A stretch of DNA of 64,000 nt from Hygrophila difformis. Its lineage: Eukaryota > Streptophyta > Magnoliopsida > Lamiales > Acanthaceae. The position numbers and the translations under genes are program-made. The stretch is taken from assembly GCA_030278955.1 (NCBI GenBank), contig JAOANR010000004.1:17794526-17858525 (forward strand), read 5' to 3'. Below, piece by piece: positions 35,574 to 45,968 of this stretch; positions within the stretch are counted from its first letter, which is position 1; each line of letters begins with the position of its first letter. The notes below the pieces were generated by a model. That model was not told the DNA's origin. It saw nothing but the letters and a program-made list of their open reading frames with translations, and did not search any database.

Positions 35574-37102
35574 GTAAGCCCTAGTCTGAATAATCCTTGT
35601 TCGTTTCAATCCGAAAACGGATTCTAACTTCGTTTCTCTTCTCTTTACACCCCGAATCGGATCTAGAACGAGGAACCCGACGAACGGAAAGGAGAAACGG
35701 TGAACTGGAAGCCACGCCTTCGAAATAGACATCCCGGACGTTCACAAATCAGTAAGTTAACTCTTACATGGTTTTGGGAGGAATTAAAACGTTTGAAACT
35801 AAAAGATTTAACAAGAAATCGTAAATCTGCCAACTTATGTTTTCTACCGATGCAACAGTTTTGACGAATTTTTCCGAACCTTAAAACGACTACAAACGGA
35901 AAAACTTAAAACATGAAAAAAGTTCCTAAGGCTTAGATCTATCTACTGTAACATTTTCAGAATTTTTAGAGACGATTTGATATATGAAAACCAACCGAAA
36001 CCGAACTGCTTGAATCTAGATCTTGAAATTCTTGACAGAACTTAGGTCTGATCTTGATCACGTTTTTGACATAGGTTCCAGACCGATTTAGATCTTTGGC
36101 CGAACATGAAAGTTGTAGATAATTGTCTTATGATGGTCGCTGTAAAATTTTATCAAATTTGGAGTTGAATTGCTATGGTAGAATTCGAAATCTTTAAACT
36201 GTGATATATGGAATTCGGACAGAATTGTGTTGCTGTGAAAATTGGTATTTTTGACCTATTTCGGTATCTCGGATTGAAAAAGTTAAAACACGAAAGTTGT
36301 AGATCTCGACGTTTCTGAGTCAGTCATGAAGTTCTGGAATTTTTCTAATTAAATCGGATTTTAGACGAATTTTGGAGTAAACTGTGGTTTACCGGAAATC
36401 AAATCTTGAAATCTTGTTGAAACATGGAATTAACCTTTAGGGTTGAAATAAATTGAAATATTATTTTCAAATAAATAAAACTTAAATCAGATTTTTGAAA
36501 TTAAATCCCCTTACAAACTTGATAAATTAAAATTAGGGGTGAGTGCTCTGCAGGTTGCCCCTTAACGATTCACTTCGTGCCTTAGTGGACGATGGTGACC
36601 CCGCGCGCTAAACATGAGATATGATATCGCCAAAACGGCATGAGATATAGAGCCTACACTCTCGAGAATATCCACATGGGTTTCCCGAGGCTCCGGAGTG
36701 GTACTGGGTATGGCTGATACGGTTGCGGCCGCCGGGCTACCGGCTAAACTTGTTGAGATTGCGATGCAATCGTGAAATACTTGAAATACTAAATATGGGA
36801 TGTAATGGGGATATTAAATTAAAGTAAATTAGGTTAAATTATGTTTGTTGTCCAATTAAATTATTTAAATGCTTTATTTAAGTTATGGCTATTATTTTAA
36901 ATCATGCGAAATGTGTTGTTAAATAGAGCCCTGGAATAAATTATGCAATTGGATAGTTGATTAGATTTAATTGAGTATCATGTTATTATCATGCTTTTAC
37001 TTAATTATTAAATTAATGGCTTTTAAACCCTACGATCATGCATGTGTTAACTTACTCAGCAAGTTGTGCTGACCAAACCATTTTTATTCATTTTTCTTAC
37101 AG
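35574..37102 (+). other. Predicted intron inside the LTR leader
   Basis: Donor GTG/GTAAGC at 35574. Branch-site consensus CTGAC at 37069-37073, 30 nt before the acceptor. Pyrimidine tract TTTTTATTCATTTTTC, then TTACAG ending at 37102. Equivalent donor (GGTAAGT), CTGAC, pyrimidine tract and AG are present in the LTRs of TE-C, the shared LTR and TE-G, and TE-H has AAG/GTGAGT with TTTATAG. A second conserved donor-like site (CAGTAAGTTA, near 35752) could be alternative. Predicted from sequence only. Confidence 0.55.
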
Positions 37103-37463
37103 AGTATGTGGAATGAGCATGAATGAGCACGAATCATGCATGGGATTTTGGGAAACCATTATTTTGTTTTTAAATTCTTACATTAGACTATATTATGAAC
37201 GGGCCTGTTAACCCGTGTTTTGGCCATGTCGGCCCTATTTACATTTTCCGCTGCAATACTATACTTAAATATTATTTCCGCTGCGCTATGATATTATTAT
37301 TTTCGAATTATATTGTATGGGTTGTTTTGAATGCTTTAAATGTTTTAAACACTGCAATACATAGCCTTGCATCTCTTTAGTGAGCCGGAGAAACCGTGAC
37401 TTACTAGAGAGGTGTGGCGGTGACACCCCGTCCTGGGTTATCAAAAACCGGGGTGTTACAAGT

Positions 37464-37475
37464 TGGTATCAGAGC
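37464..37475 (+). other. TE-D primer binding site
   Basis: TGGTATCAGAGC, 3 bp after the 5' LTR; complementary to initiator tRNA-Met 3' end. Confidence 0.92.
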
Positions 37476-37689
37476 CCGGCTATTTTTAAAATATTATTTT
37501 TTTTAAACCATTATTATATTTTAAACTATTATTAATGTTTTGACTATTATTTTAAATTTTAAAGTATTATTTCCATGGAAAATTTTTATTTTTAAAACCC
37601 ATGGAAAAAATATATATATATACATATAGTGCATTAAATTATTTTTGGGGGGAATAATCATTTGCATATGCATATTGCATCTCTTCTAT

Positions 37690-37863
37690 GAACTTAGGAT
37701 CTTGGCGAATTTGAACTTAGAATCTTGGCGAATTCGAACTTAGAATTTTGGCGAATTTGAACTTAGAATCTTGGCGAATTGAACTTAGAATCTTGGCAAA
37801 TCTGAACTTAGAATCTTGGCGAGGTTTAACCTAGAATCTTGGCGAATATTAACTTAGATCTTT
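37690..37863 (+). repeat. TE-D 22-bp tandem repeat upstream of the small ORF
   Basis: Seven and a half copies of GAACTTAGAATCTTGGCGAAT-type units, 22-24 bp each with 1-3 changes, ending 13 bp before the small-ORF ATG. Orthologous to the array in TE-C. Confidence 0.9.
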
Positions 37864-37875
37864 TGCTTGCGCTAG

Positions 37876-38202
37876 ATGGCTAGTCAAGACATGATGCAGT
37901 TGATGATCAAAATGATGAACGTTCATCTTGATTCCCATCAAACCATAGAAAAAATGAAATACCGTATGGCTCAATTGGAGGCCAATTGGCACCACCTGAG
38001 CAACTTGGGAGAGGCGGATCACCACCGCATAAACCAACTCGAACGCCAAGTCCAAACCCTCACTACACAAAACCTAATACTAAAGGAACACATCGATGCC
38101 CACGGGCAGGGCTTGAACACTATCTTTGACGATCTGCTGCCGCCAAGTTCGGAGGAGGAAGATCCGGAGGAGGATCCTACCACTGTGCCGGAGGACGCTT
38201 AG
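37876..38202 (+). CDS. TE-D small coiled-coil ORF upstream of gag
   Basis: 108 codons, intact, ATG at 37876, between the PBS/tandem repeat and gag (309 bp downstream). N-terminus MASQDMMQLMIKMM, a heptad-rich centre with HHRINQLERQVQTLT, and an acidic tail SSEEEDPEEDP. It shares most residues with the TE-C copy, and the divergent TE-G copy keeps the same order (RRIAQLK, ERINNL, acidic tail). It remains open although the gag-pol of the same element is disabled. Function unknown; coiled-coil oligomerisation is likely from the heptads. It is not the Gag start, since Gag has its own ATG at 38511 in every copy. Confidence 0.7.
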   Translation: MASQDMMQLMIKMMNVHLDSHQTIEKMKYRMAQLEANWHHLSNLGEADHHRINQLERQVQTLTTQNLILKEHIDAHGQGLNTIFDDLLPPSSEEEDPEEDPTTVPEDA

Positions 38203-38510
38203 AGACGATAGAAATTTCTATTTGTAGTAGTTACTATTTTGCTAAGGAAACATTACTATTTTTGATATATCCTATCACTTGTACTAAAAATTTCTTTTAA
38301 GGAAATAAAATACAAGATTTATCTATTTAGATAAATTTAAATTCGAAAAAAAAAATCTGGACAGACTGTCCGAAATTAAAAAAAAAAAACTTAATTTCTA
38401 CAATTTAAATTAGCTCAATCGAGCATTATGTGAATAAGATAGAAATAAATTTGAGATCTTCTTGCTTGACCAAACACTACCATGTCCTAATCTATACCAT
38501 TTGTAACAGA
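38203..38510 (+). other. TE-D spacer between small ORF and gag
   Basis: AT-rich, with A-runs and a perfect palindrome-like GGACAG-A-CTGTCC at 38359-38371. A matching inverted repeat sits at the same place in TE-B (32904-32917), and TE-C has a decayed version. No other feature seen. Confidence 0.6.
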
Positions 38511-40347
38511 ATGGCACTCAGAGGAAGACCGAGAGCCCAACCTGTTCCCCAAACTCCTACTGAGACACCACCAAACGTCACGGAACCGATTCAACCTGAG
38601 GAGGAACAACCCCAAGGTGCGCAGGACGCCCCCGCACCGAACAATGTGGGCGACCGTCTTAGGACGATAGAGGAGGTGTTGATTGCGCAGCGAAAACGCG
38701 CAAGTCAACCAGGGTCAAGCTGCGGCGGTACCTCCGCCCCAAGCTCGCCCTAACTACCTGGCGATGGTGAATCCTTACCAGCCGCCTCACTACGCTGGTG
38801 AGGAGGATCCAGCTAAACTGGAGGAGTGGATCCGGACCTTCGACAAGCTGCTGGGAGCAGTTAAATGTCCGGAAGGAGAAAGAGTGCATGTCGCCTCATA
38901 CTACTTGGGAGGCGAAGCTGACGACTGGTGGCAGGCGACGCAAGCCAAACTAACGGAGGATGAGGAGCCCTACTCATGGGTGGAAATGATGGAGATGCTC
39001 AGGGATCGATTCTATCCCCTGAGTACCAAATCAGCGATGTACGAAGAGTTCCTGTCGCTGAAGCAAGGAGGCCAAACTGTGCAAGAATACTACACACGTT
39101 TTAAGGAGCTGGTGAGATTCGCACCAAGGCTAGTGCCTACTGATGCAGAAAAGGCGCAGAAGTTCGAGATGGGACTGAACCTGTCTGTGCGCGAGGTGAT
39201 CGCGGGGGTACACTACCCCGATCTGCAAGCTGTGTATGATCGCGCTGTGGTGGTAGCACGTGTGCAGCAACTAAAGAGAAGGGTGAGTGGGGAGTCCAGC
39301 AGGGGTCCCCAAGACAAGAGAAACCGGGACTCGAGAAGCGAGAACAACACTGGAAGGAACGAACAGCGGAGAGGGTCGAATAGGCCTCAACAAAACAATA
39401 ATGGGAGAAGGTTTAACCAAGAAGAACCCGTACCACCCTGTCCAAGGTGTGGACGACCCAATTTGACGAGGGGATGCCCTCAACAGGGCGCCTGCTTCCG
39501 ATGCGGTCGAATGGGTCACATACGTCGGGAGTGCCGAACTAGGCTTGAGAACATAACAAAAAGGGAAGACCTGGTCACGGGGCAGGAACAGCCTCAGAAC
39601 CAAAACAGGCGGAACGGGAATAACCAGAGGTATAGACCCCCTCAAAACCAATTTAGGCCGCCGAATCAGAACCAGAACCAACGACCTCCGCCCCCGCAGA
39701 ATCAAAACCAACAGCAAAACCAGCAGCAGAATGCGAATCAACATGGCAATCAAGGACGCCCTGTGGGGAGGCTCAATGTGGTTAACCAAGCGGACGTGCC
39801 TGCGCAAGGAGAAGTGATGGCAGGTACCTTTCACGTTTTGAACACACCCCTTAGAGTTCTATTTGATTTTGGAGCTAATTGCTCAATTATAGCATCAAGG
39901 ATAGTGCCTGAGTTAGATCTACCTAAGTGCGAGAGAATTAGCTTAGGAATTCAATTGCCTTCTGGAGAAGTAGTATCTTGCTCTAAACGATATAACGGAA
40001 TTCCTATAGTGATAAAGAACGTAGAATTCTTCGTGAACTTAGTAGAATTTTACTTAAGAGACTTTGACATCATACTGGGGATGGATTGGCTATCCCAGTA
40101 TAAAGCGGTGATCGAATGCCAAAAACAAAAGATCACCTTGTCAAAAAGTAGGGGAAAGAGAGTTATCTTTTGCTCTCAGCCCCCTAAGAAGAGTAACAAA
40201 ATCGTTAGTGCACTTAAACTAACTAACTTCATGCGTAAGGGGTATGAACTATATGCGTGCTATGTGCACAACCTTGAGGCAGAAGAAAACAAGGTTGATA
40301 GCATACCAGTGGTAAGAGAATACCCGGACGTGTTCCCAGAGGATTAA
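38511..40347 (+). pseudogene. TE-D gag and protease, frameshifted, altered protease active site
   Basis: Gag starts MALRGRPRAQPVPQ at 38511. A one-base gain near 38690 shifts the frame, and a long open frame then runs from 38683 to 40347. It contains the capsid core (WIRTFDKLLGAVKCP, YYLGGEADDWWQ), a zinc-knuckle pair (CPRCGRPNLTRGC and [14 protein letters not shown], about 39440-39540), an N/Q/P-rich linker and protease. The protease motif reads FDFGANCSII where TE-B has FDSGASCSII, so the catalytic Asp stays but the conserved DSG is lost. ILGMDWLSQY follows. The frame ends at 40345-40347 because about 65 bp of the protease-RT linker are deleted. Confidence 0.9.
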
Positions 40348-43169
40348 AGGAACAGAGCCTGTCTCAAAAGCTCCGTACCGGATGGCACCACTGGAAATGA
40401 AGGAGTTAAAGGAACCACTCGAGGAACTGTTAGGAAAAGGTTACATAAGACCGAGTACGTCCCCTTGGGGAGCACCGGTTTTGTTTGTCAAGAAGAAAGA
40501 CGGAGGACTACGTCTTTGCATAGATTACTGAGGATTAAACCAAGTGACCATCAAGAATAAATAGCCCCTACCGAGAATAGAGGATCTGTTTGATCAACTG
40601 AAGGGAGCTTCAGTATTCTCGAAGATCGATTTACGATCTGGGTATCATCAATTGAGGATCGCCGAGAAGGACATTCCGAAGACGGCGTTTCGAACGCGAT
40701 ATGGTCATTACGAGTTCACAGTGTTATCCTTCGGGCTAACAAATGCTCCGGCCATGTTCATGAATCTCATGAACAACGTGTTCCGAGAAATGTTAGATCA
40801 GTGCGTCGTAGTGTTCATCGACGACATCCTGATCTACTCAAAGAGCGAGGAAGAGCATGCGCAACACTTACATCAAGTGTTAGAAATCTTGCGAAGAAAA
40901 CAGCTATACGGCAAGCTGTCGAAATGCGACTTCTGGTTGAAAGAAGTGGCATTTCTCGGACACATAGTATCCGCTGATGGAGTATCAGTGGATCCGGCAA
41001 AGGTTTCTGCCGTGACGGAGTGGGCAACTCCGAAGAGTCCAACGGAAATAAGGAGTTTCCTTGGATTGGCTGGGTATTATAGACGATTTGTGAAGGACTT
41101 TTCAAGGATTGCACGTCCTTTGACCCAGCTACCGAAGAAGGGAGCAAAATACGAGTGGACCGAAGCGTGTGAGACTGCGTTTCAAGAACTTAAGAAACGA
41201 CTCACAACCACACCCGTATTAACACTACCATCAGAGAATGATGACTTCGACGTTTACAGCGATGCTTCGAAGGAAGGTTTAGGTTGTGTCTTGATGCAAG
41301 ACTCGAGAGTCGTAGCGTATGCATCACGCCAACTGAAACCTCACGAGGAGAATTATCCGACACATGACCTGGAGTTGGCAGCGGTCGTTTTCGCTCTAAA
41401 GATATGGAGACATTATCTTTATGGGCGGAAGTGTCGAATGTTCACCGACCACAAGAGCTTGAAATATATATTCACTCAGAAGGAGTTGAATTTGAGATAG
41501 CGAAGGTGGTTGGAACTTATTAAAGACTACAATTTAGAGATAGCATACCACGAGGGGAAGGCGAATGTGGTAGCCGATGCCCTAAGTCGGAAAACCCAAC
41601 ACGTGACACACTCGTTGGTAATTCCGCCGGCATTGTACATGGAGTTAGCAAGATTGGAGTTAGAACTTGTGCATCCTGGCACAGCGAGTGAAACGATCAA
41701 CGCGATGGTCGTAGAAACTCCAATATTGGACGAGATTCGACTCGCCCAACCGGGCGACCCGAAACTCGAAAAGATAAAAGGGTGTATTGCCGAAGGAAAG
41801 GCAATATTATTTGCTATCCACGAGGATGGAAGCATCCGTTTTAAAGGGAGATGGTGTGTGCCACAGAAGTATGCCGAATTGAAGCAAAGGTTGATGGAAG
41901 AAGGGCACAACACGCCATATTCCGTACATCCCGGAGGTGACAAGCTTTACAAAGATCTATTGGTGGCCGGGAATGAAGAAGGAAGTGGCAAACTTCGGAG
42001 CGAAATGTCTCACCTGCCAAAGGGTTAAGGCAGTGCGACATAAACCCCTAGGACTGATGCAACCACTAGAGATTCCAAGTTGGAAGTGGGATAGCATCTC
42101 GATGGACTTTGTCTCGGGATTACCTCGATCACCTAAAGGCATGAACAAAATTTGGGTGATTGTGGATAGGCTAACAAAGACGGCCATATTTATCCCAATG
42201 AAAGACACGTGGACTATGGACCAATTGGCCCGAGCCTACATTGATAATGTGGTACGACAACATGGAGCACCACATGATATCATTTCTGATAGAGACAGTA
42301 GATTTGTCTCTCATTTCTGGACGGAGTTACAAAAAGCTCTCGGTACTCAAATCAAAATGAGCACCGCATTCCACCCGATGACGGATGGACAAACCGAGAG
42401 GACAATTCAAACACTAGAAGACATGCTGAGGGCATGCGTGTTGGAATTCAAAGGGAATTGGGAATCTCATTTACCCTTAATTGAGTTTTCCTACAATAAT
42501 AGCTACCATGCTAGCATCGGCATGGCACCATTCGAGGCATTGTATGGACGAAAGTGCCGAAGCCCGTTGAGCTGGGAAGAAAACGATAAGTCCGTGGTGG
42601 TGGGACCACAACTTATCGAAGACATGGCTCAACAAATCAAAGTGATTCAAGGGAAAATGAAAGCCGCTCAAGACTGTCAAAAGAGTTACGCTGACGTGAG
42701 ACGACGAGACCTAGAATTTCAAGTGGGAGATAGGGTCATGCTAAAGATATCACCCATGAAGGGGGTGATGCGCTTTGGCAAACGAGGAAAGTTAAGTCCT
42801 CGATATATAGGACCTTACGAAATTCTAGAACGAGTCGGAACTCTAGCTTACCGATTGGCTTTACCGCCACAGTTAGATCGAGTTCATAATGTCTTCCATG
42901 TCTCACAACTAAAGAAGTATGTGCCGGACCCGACACATGTCCTTCAAGCCGAAATAATCGAACTCGATGAAGATTTGACTTATGAAGAAGTCCCAGTGCG
43001 TATTCTCGACACTAAGGAACGAGTAACGAGGAATAAAACAGTCAAAATGGTCAAAGTTCTTTGGTCGAACCACGGAAGTGAGACGGAAACTTAGGAAGTA
43101 GAATCCGACATGAGAGAACGATACCCGACATTGTTCCAAACCGATACCGACACAGTTATGGGGACATAA
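40348..43169 (+). pseudogene. TE-D RT, RNase H, integrase, chromodomain-like tail
   Basis: RT begins near 40350. Stops interrupt it at 40529-40531 (TGA for Arg) and 40562-40564 (TAG for Tyr). From 40565 the frame is open through [20 protein letters not shown], RNase H ([20 protein letters not shown]) to TAG at 41498-41500 (for Gln), then to about 41957, where 11 bp between two AGATCT/AATCT words are missing. Integrase continues in the shifted frame with [20 protein letters not shown] and ERTIQTLED intact, and a chromodomain-like tail with TAG for Trp at 43092-43094. The native stop is at 43167-43169. RT and integrase active-site residues themselves look preserved. Confidence 0.9.
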
Positions 43170-43392
43170 CTGCAATCTTAAGGGGGAGAGGATGTCATAC
43201 CACCTATTTTTCGCACATCTTTGTAAACTTTTGAACTACGTCATGGCTTGATCCCTTCACCGGGTACGTAGGCAGCTTAGAAGTCTTAATTCTAAGTTCA
43301 GTCACAAAATAATAAAATAAACAAAAGACCTTAGCACGAGAAAAGCCGAAACACAACTTCGAGGAAGAAGTTGATTCTTAAGGAGGGTAGAC
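43170..43392 (+). other. TE-D PPT1, spacer and PPT2
   Basis: PPT1 CTTAAGGGGGAGAGGA ends at 43192 and is followed by TGTCATACCACC, which looks like an LTR start. The TSD shows that the LTR used here begins 200 bp later at 43393, after PPT2 CTTAAGGAGGGTAGAC (43377-43392). Confidence 0.8.
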
Positions 43393-45963
43393 TGTAATAC
43401 CCGAGAATTTTACAACATAAATAAATAAATAAATACAATAAATAAATAAATAAATAAATAAATCAGTAAATACATTAAATAAATAAATATAGAAGAAGTG
43501 AGAAATGAAATTAATTAAAGGAGATTTAATTAAACAAAAGGAATTAAAGTTAAATAAGTCGTTACACGGGAACCCGATATAAATGAACTCGAGAATTCGA
43601 GCCAAAACGTAAACTTAGAGCCAAGGGAAATGACGATACGAAATTGGAACCCGAAGAGAGTCCGGAAATTGGAATCCGAGAGCATAAAGGGATAGAAACC
43701 CGAAAGAGAGGCGGAAAAGCTCGACGGATCGCACGACCCGCCCGGACCGAAGTCCAGGCGTTAGCCGCGTGCTAATAGGGGAAAAGGCGCGCCAACCCCG
43801 CGCCAGAAGACAGATTCGCCCGTTGCGTGAATCTCTCGCCCGAACGCGGATTTTTTGACTTTCGGTTGAACGTCTCTCGACTCAAGACCCTTAGGGTCAG
43901 ATATTGGACGCCCTAGGTCTTAGCTATCTATAAATAAACCCCCTCGGAAGCCCTAAACCCTTTTTCAAAACCCTACGATACTCTCTATACACACAAGTCG
44001 TAATCCCGGAGTCAACGGAGGCACCAAAAGACCGAGACAGCGGCTGTTGGACGAAATCGGGAGATCTCCAACGTGTGGTAAGCCCTAGTATGAATAATCC
44101 TTGTTCGTTTCAATCCGAAAATGGATTCTAACTTCGTTTCTCTTCTCTTTACACCCCGAATCGGATCTAGAACGAGGAACCCGACGAACGGAAAGGAGAA
44201 ACGGTGAACTGGAAGCCACGCCTTCGAAATAGACATCCCGGACGTTCACAAATCAGTAAGTTAACTCTTACATGGTTTTGGGAGGAATTAAAACGTTTGA
44301 AACTAAAAGATTTAACAAGAAATCGTAAATCTGCCAACTTATGTTTTCTACCGACGCAACAGTTTTGACGAATTTTTCCGAACCTTAAAACGACTACAAA
44401 CGGAAAAACTTAAAACATGAAAAAAGTTCCTAAGGCTTAGATCTATCTACTGTAACATTTTCAGAATTTTTAGAGACGATTTGATATATGAAAACCAACC
44501 GAAACCGAACTGCTTGAATCTAGATCTTGAAATTCTTGACAGAACTTAGGTCTGATCTTGATCACGTTTTTGACATAGGTTCCAGACCGATTTAGATCTT
44601 TGGCCGAACATGAAAGTTGTAGATAATTGTCTTATGATGGTCGCTGTAAAATTTCATCAAATTTGGAGTTGAATTGCTATGGTAGAATTCGAAATCTTTA
44701 AACTGTGATATATAGAATTCGGACAGAATTGTGTTGCTGTGAAAATTGGTGTTTTTGACCTATTTCGGTATCTCGGATTGAAAAAGTTAAAAGACGAAAG
44801 TTGTAGATCTCGACGTTTCTGAGTCAGTCGTGAAGTTCTGGAATTTTTGCAATTAAATCTGATTTTAGACGAATTTTGGAGTAAACTGTAGTTTACCGGA
44901 AATCAAATCTTGAAATCTTGTTGAAACATGGAATTAACCTTTAGGGTTGAAATAAATTGAAATATTATTTTCAAATAAAAAAACTTAAATCAGATTTTTG
45001 AAATTAAATCCCCTTACAAACTTGATAAATTAAAATTAGGGGTGAGTGCTCTGCAGGGTGTCCCCTAACGATTCACTTCGTGCCTTAATGGACGATGGTG
45101 ACCCCGCGCGCTAAACTTGAGATATGATATCGCCAAAACGACATGAGATATAGAGCCTACACTCTCGAGAATATCCACATGGGTTTCCCGAGGCTCCGGA
45201 GTGGTACTGGGTATGGCTGATACGGTTGCGGCCGCCGGGCTACCGGCTAAACTTGTTGAGATTGCGATGCAATCGTGAAATACTTGAAATACTAAATATG
45301 GGATGTAATGGGGATATTAAATTAAAGTAAATTAGGTTAAATTATGTTTGTTGTCCAATTAAATTATTTAAATGCTTTATTTAAGTTATGGCTATTATTT
45401 TAAATCATGCGAAATGTGTTGTTAAATAGAGCCCTGGAATAAATTATGCAATTGGATAGTTGATTAGATTTAATTGAGTATCATGTTATTATCATGCTTT
45501 TACTTAATTATTAAATTAATGGCTTTTAAACCCTACGATCATGCATGTGATAACTTACTCAGCAAGTTGTGCTGACCAAACCATTTTTATTCCTTTTTCT
45601 TACAGAGTATGTGGAATGAGCATGAATGAGCACGAATCATGCATGGGATTTTGGGAAACCATTATTTTGTTTTTAAATTCGTACATTAGACTATATTATG
45701 AACGGGCCTGTTAACCCGTGTTTTGGCCATGTCGGCCCTATTTACATTTTCCGCTGCAATACTATACTTAAATATTATTTCCGCTGCGCTATGATATTAT
45801 TATTTTCGAATTATATTGTATGGGCTGTTTTGAATGCTTTAAATGTTTTAAACACTGCAATACCTAGCCTTGCATCTCTTTAGTAAGCCGGAGAAACCGT
45901 GACTTACTAGAGAGGTGTGGCGGTGACACCCCGTCCTGGGTTATCAAAAACCGGGGTGTTACA
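43393..45963 (+). repeat. TE-D 3' LTR (2571 bp)
   Basis: Nearly identical to the 5' LTR. Visible differences include the 16-bp indel in the GCGCGC block and a shortened AAAT microsatellite. It ends GGTGTTACA, followed by GAAAC. Confidence 0.95.
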
Positions 45964-45968
45964 GAAAC

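Larger units (their letters stand above)
34874..37460 (+). repeat. TE-D 5' LTR (2587 bp)
   Basis: It begins with an AAAT microsatellite (about 34895-34975) and has a GC-rich U3 block (GCGCGC words, 35250-35310), TATA at 35425-35433 and a predicted intron 35574-37102. The conserved GC core is at 36690-36750. It differs from the 3' LTR by scattered substitutions and a 16-bp indel in the GCGCGC block. Confidence 0.95.
34874..45963 (+). mobile_element. TE-D: complete-length Tekay-like Ty3 element, TSD GAAAC
   Basis: 11,090 bp with TGTAATACCC at 34874 and GGGTGTTACA at 45963, flanked by GAAAC at 34869-34873 and 45964-45968. The paralogous segment at about 49005-49015 has a single GGAAAC without insertion, confirming both boundaries. 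The two LTRs are almost identical, so insertion was recent, yet gag-pol carries several disabling changes. Confidence 0.97.

Noticed and set aside
37690..37863. Possible CRISPR-like repeat array
   Set aside because: Units are adjacent with 0-2 bp between them and no unique spacers; it is a minisatellite in a retrotransposon leader.
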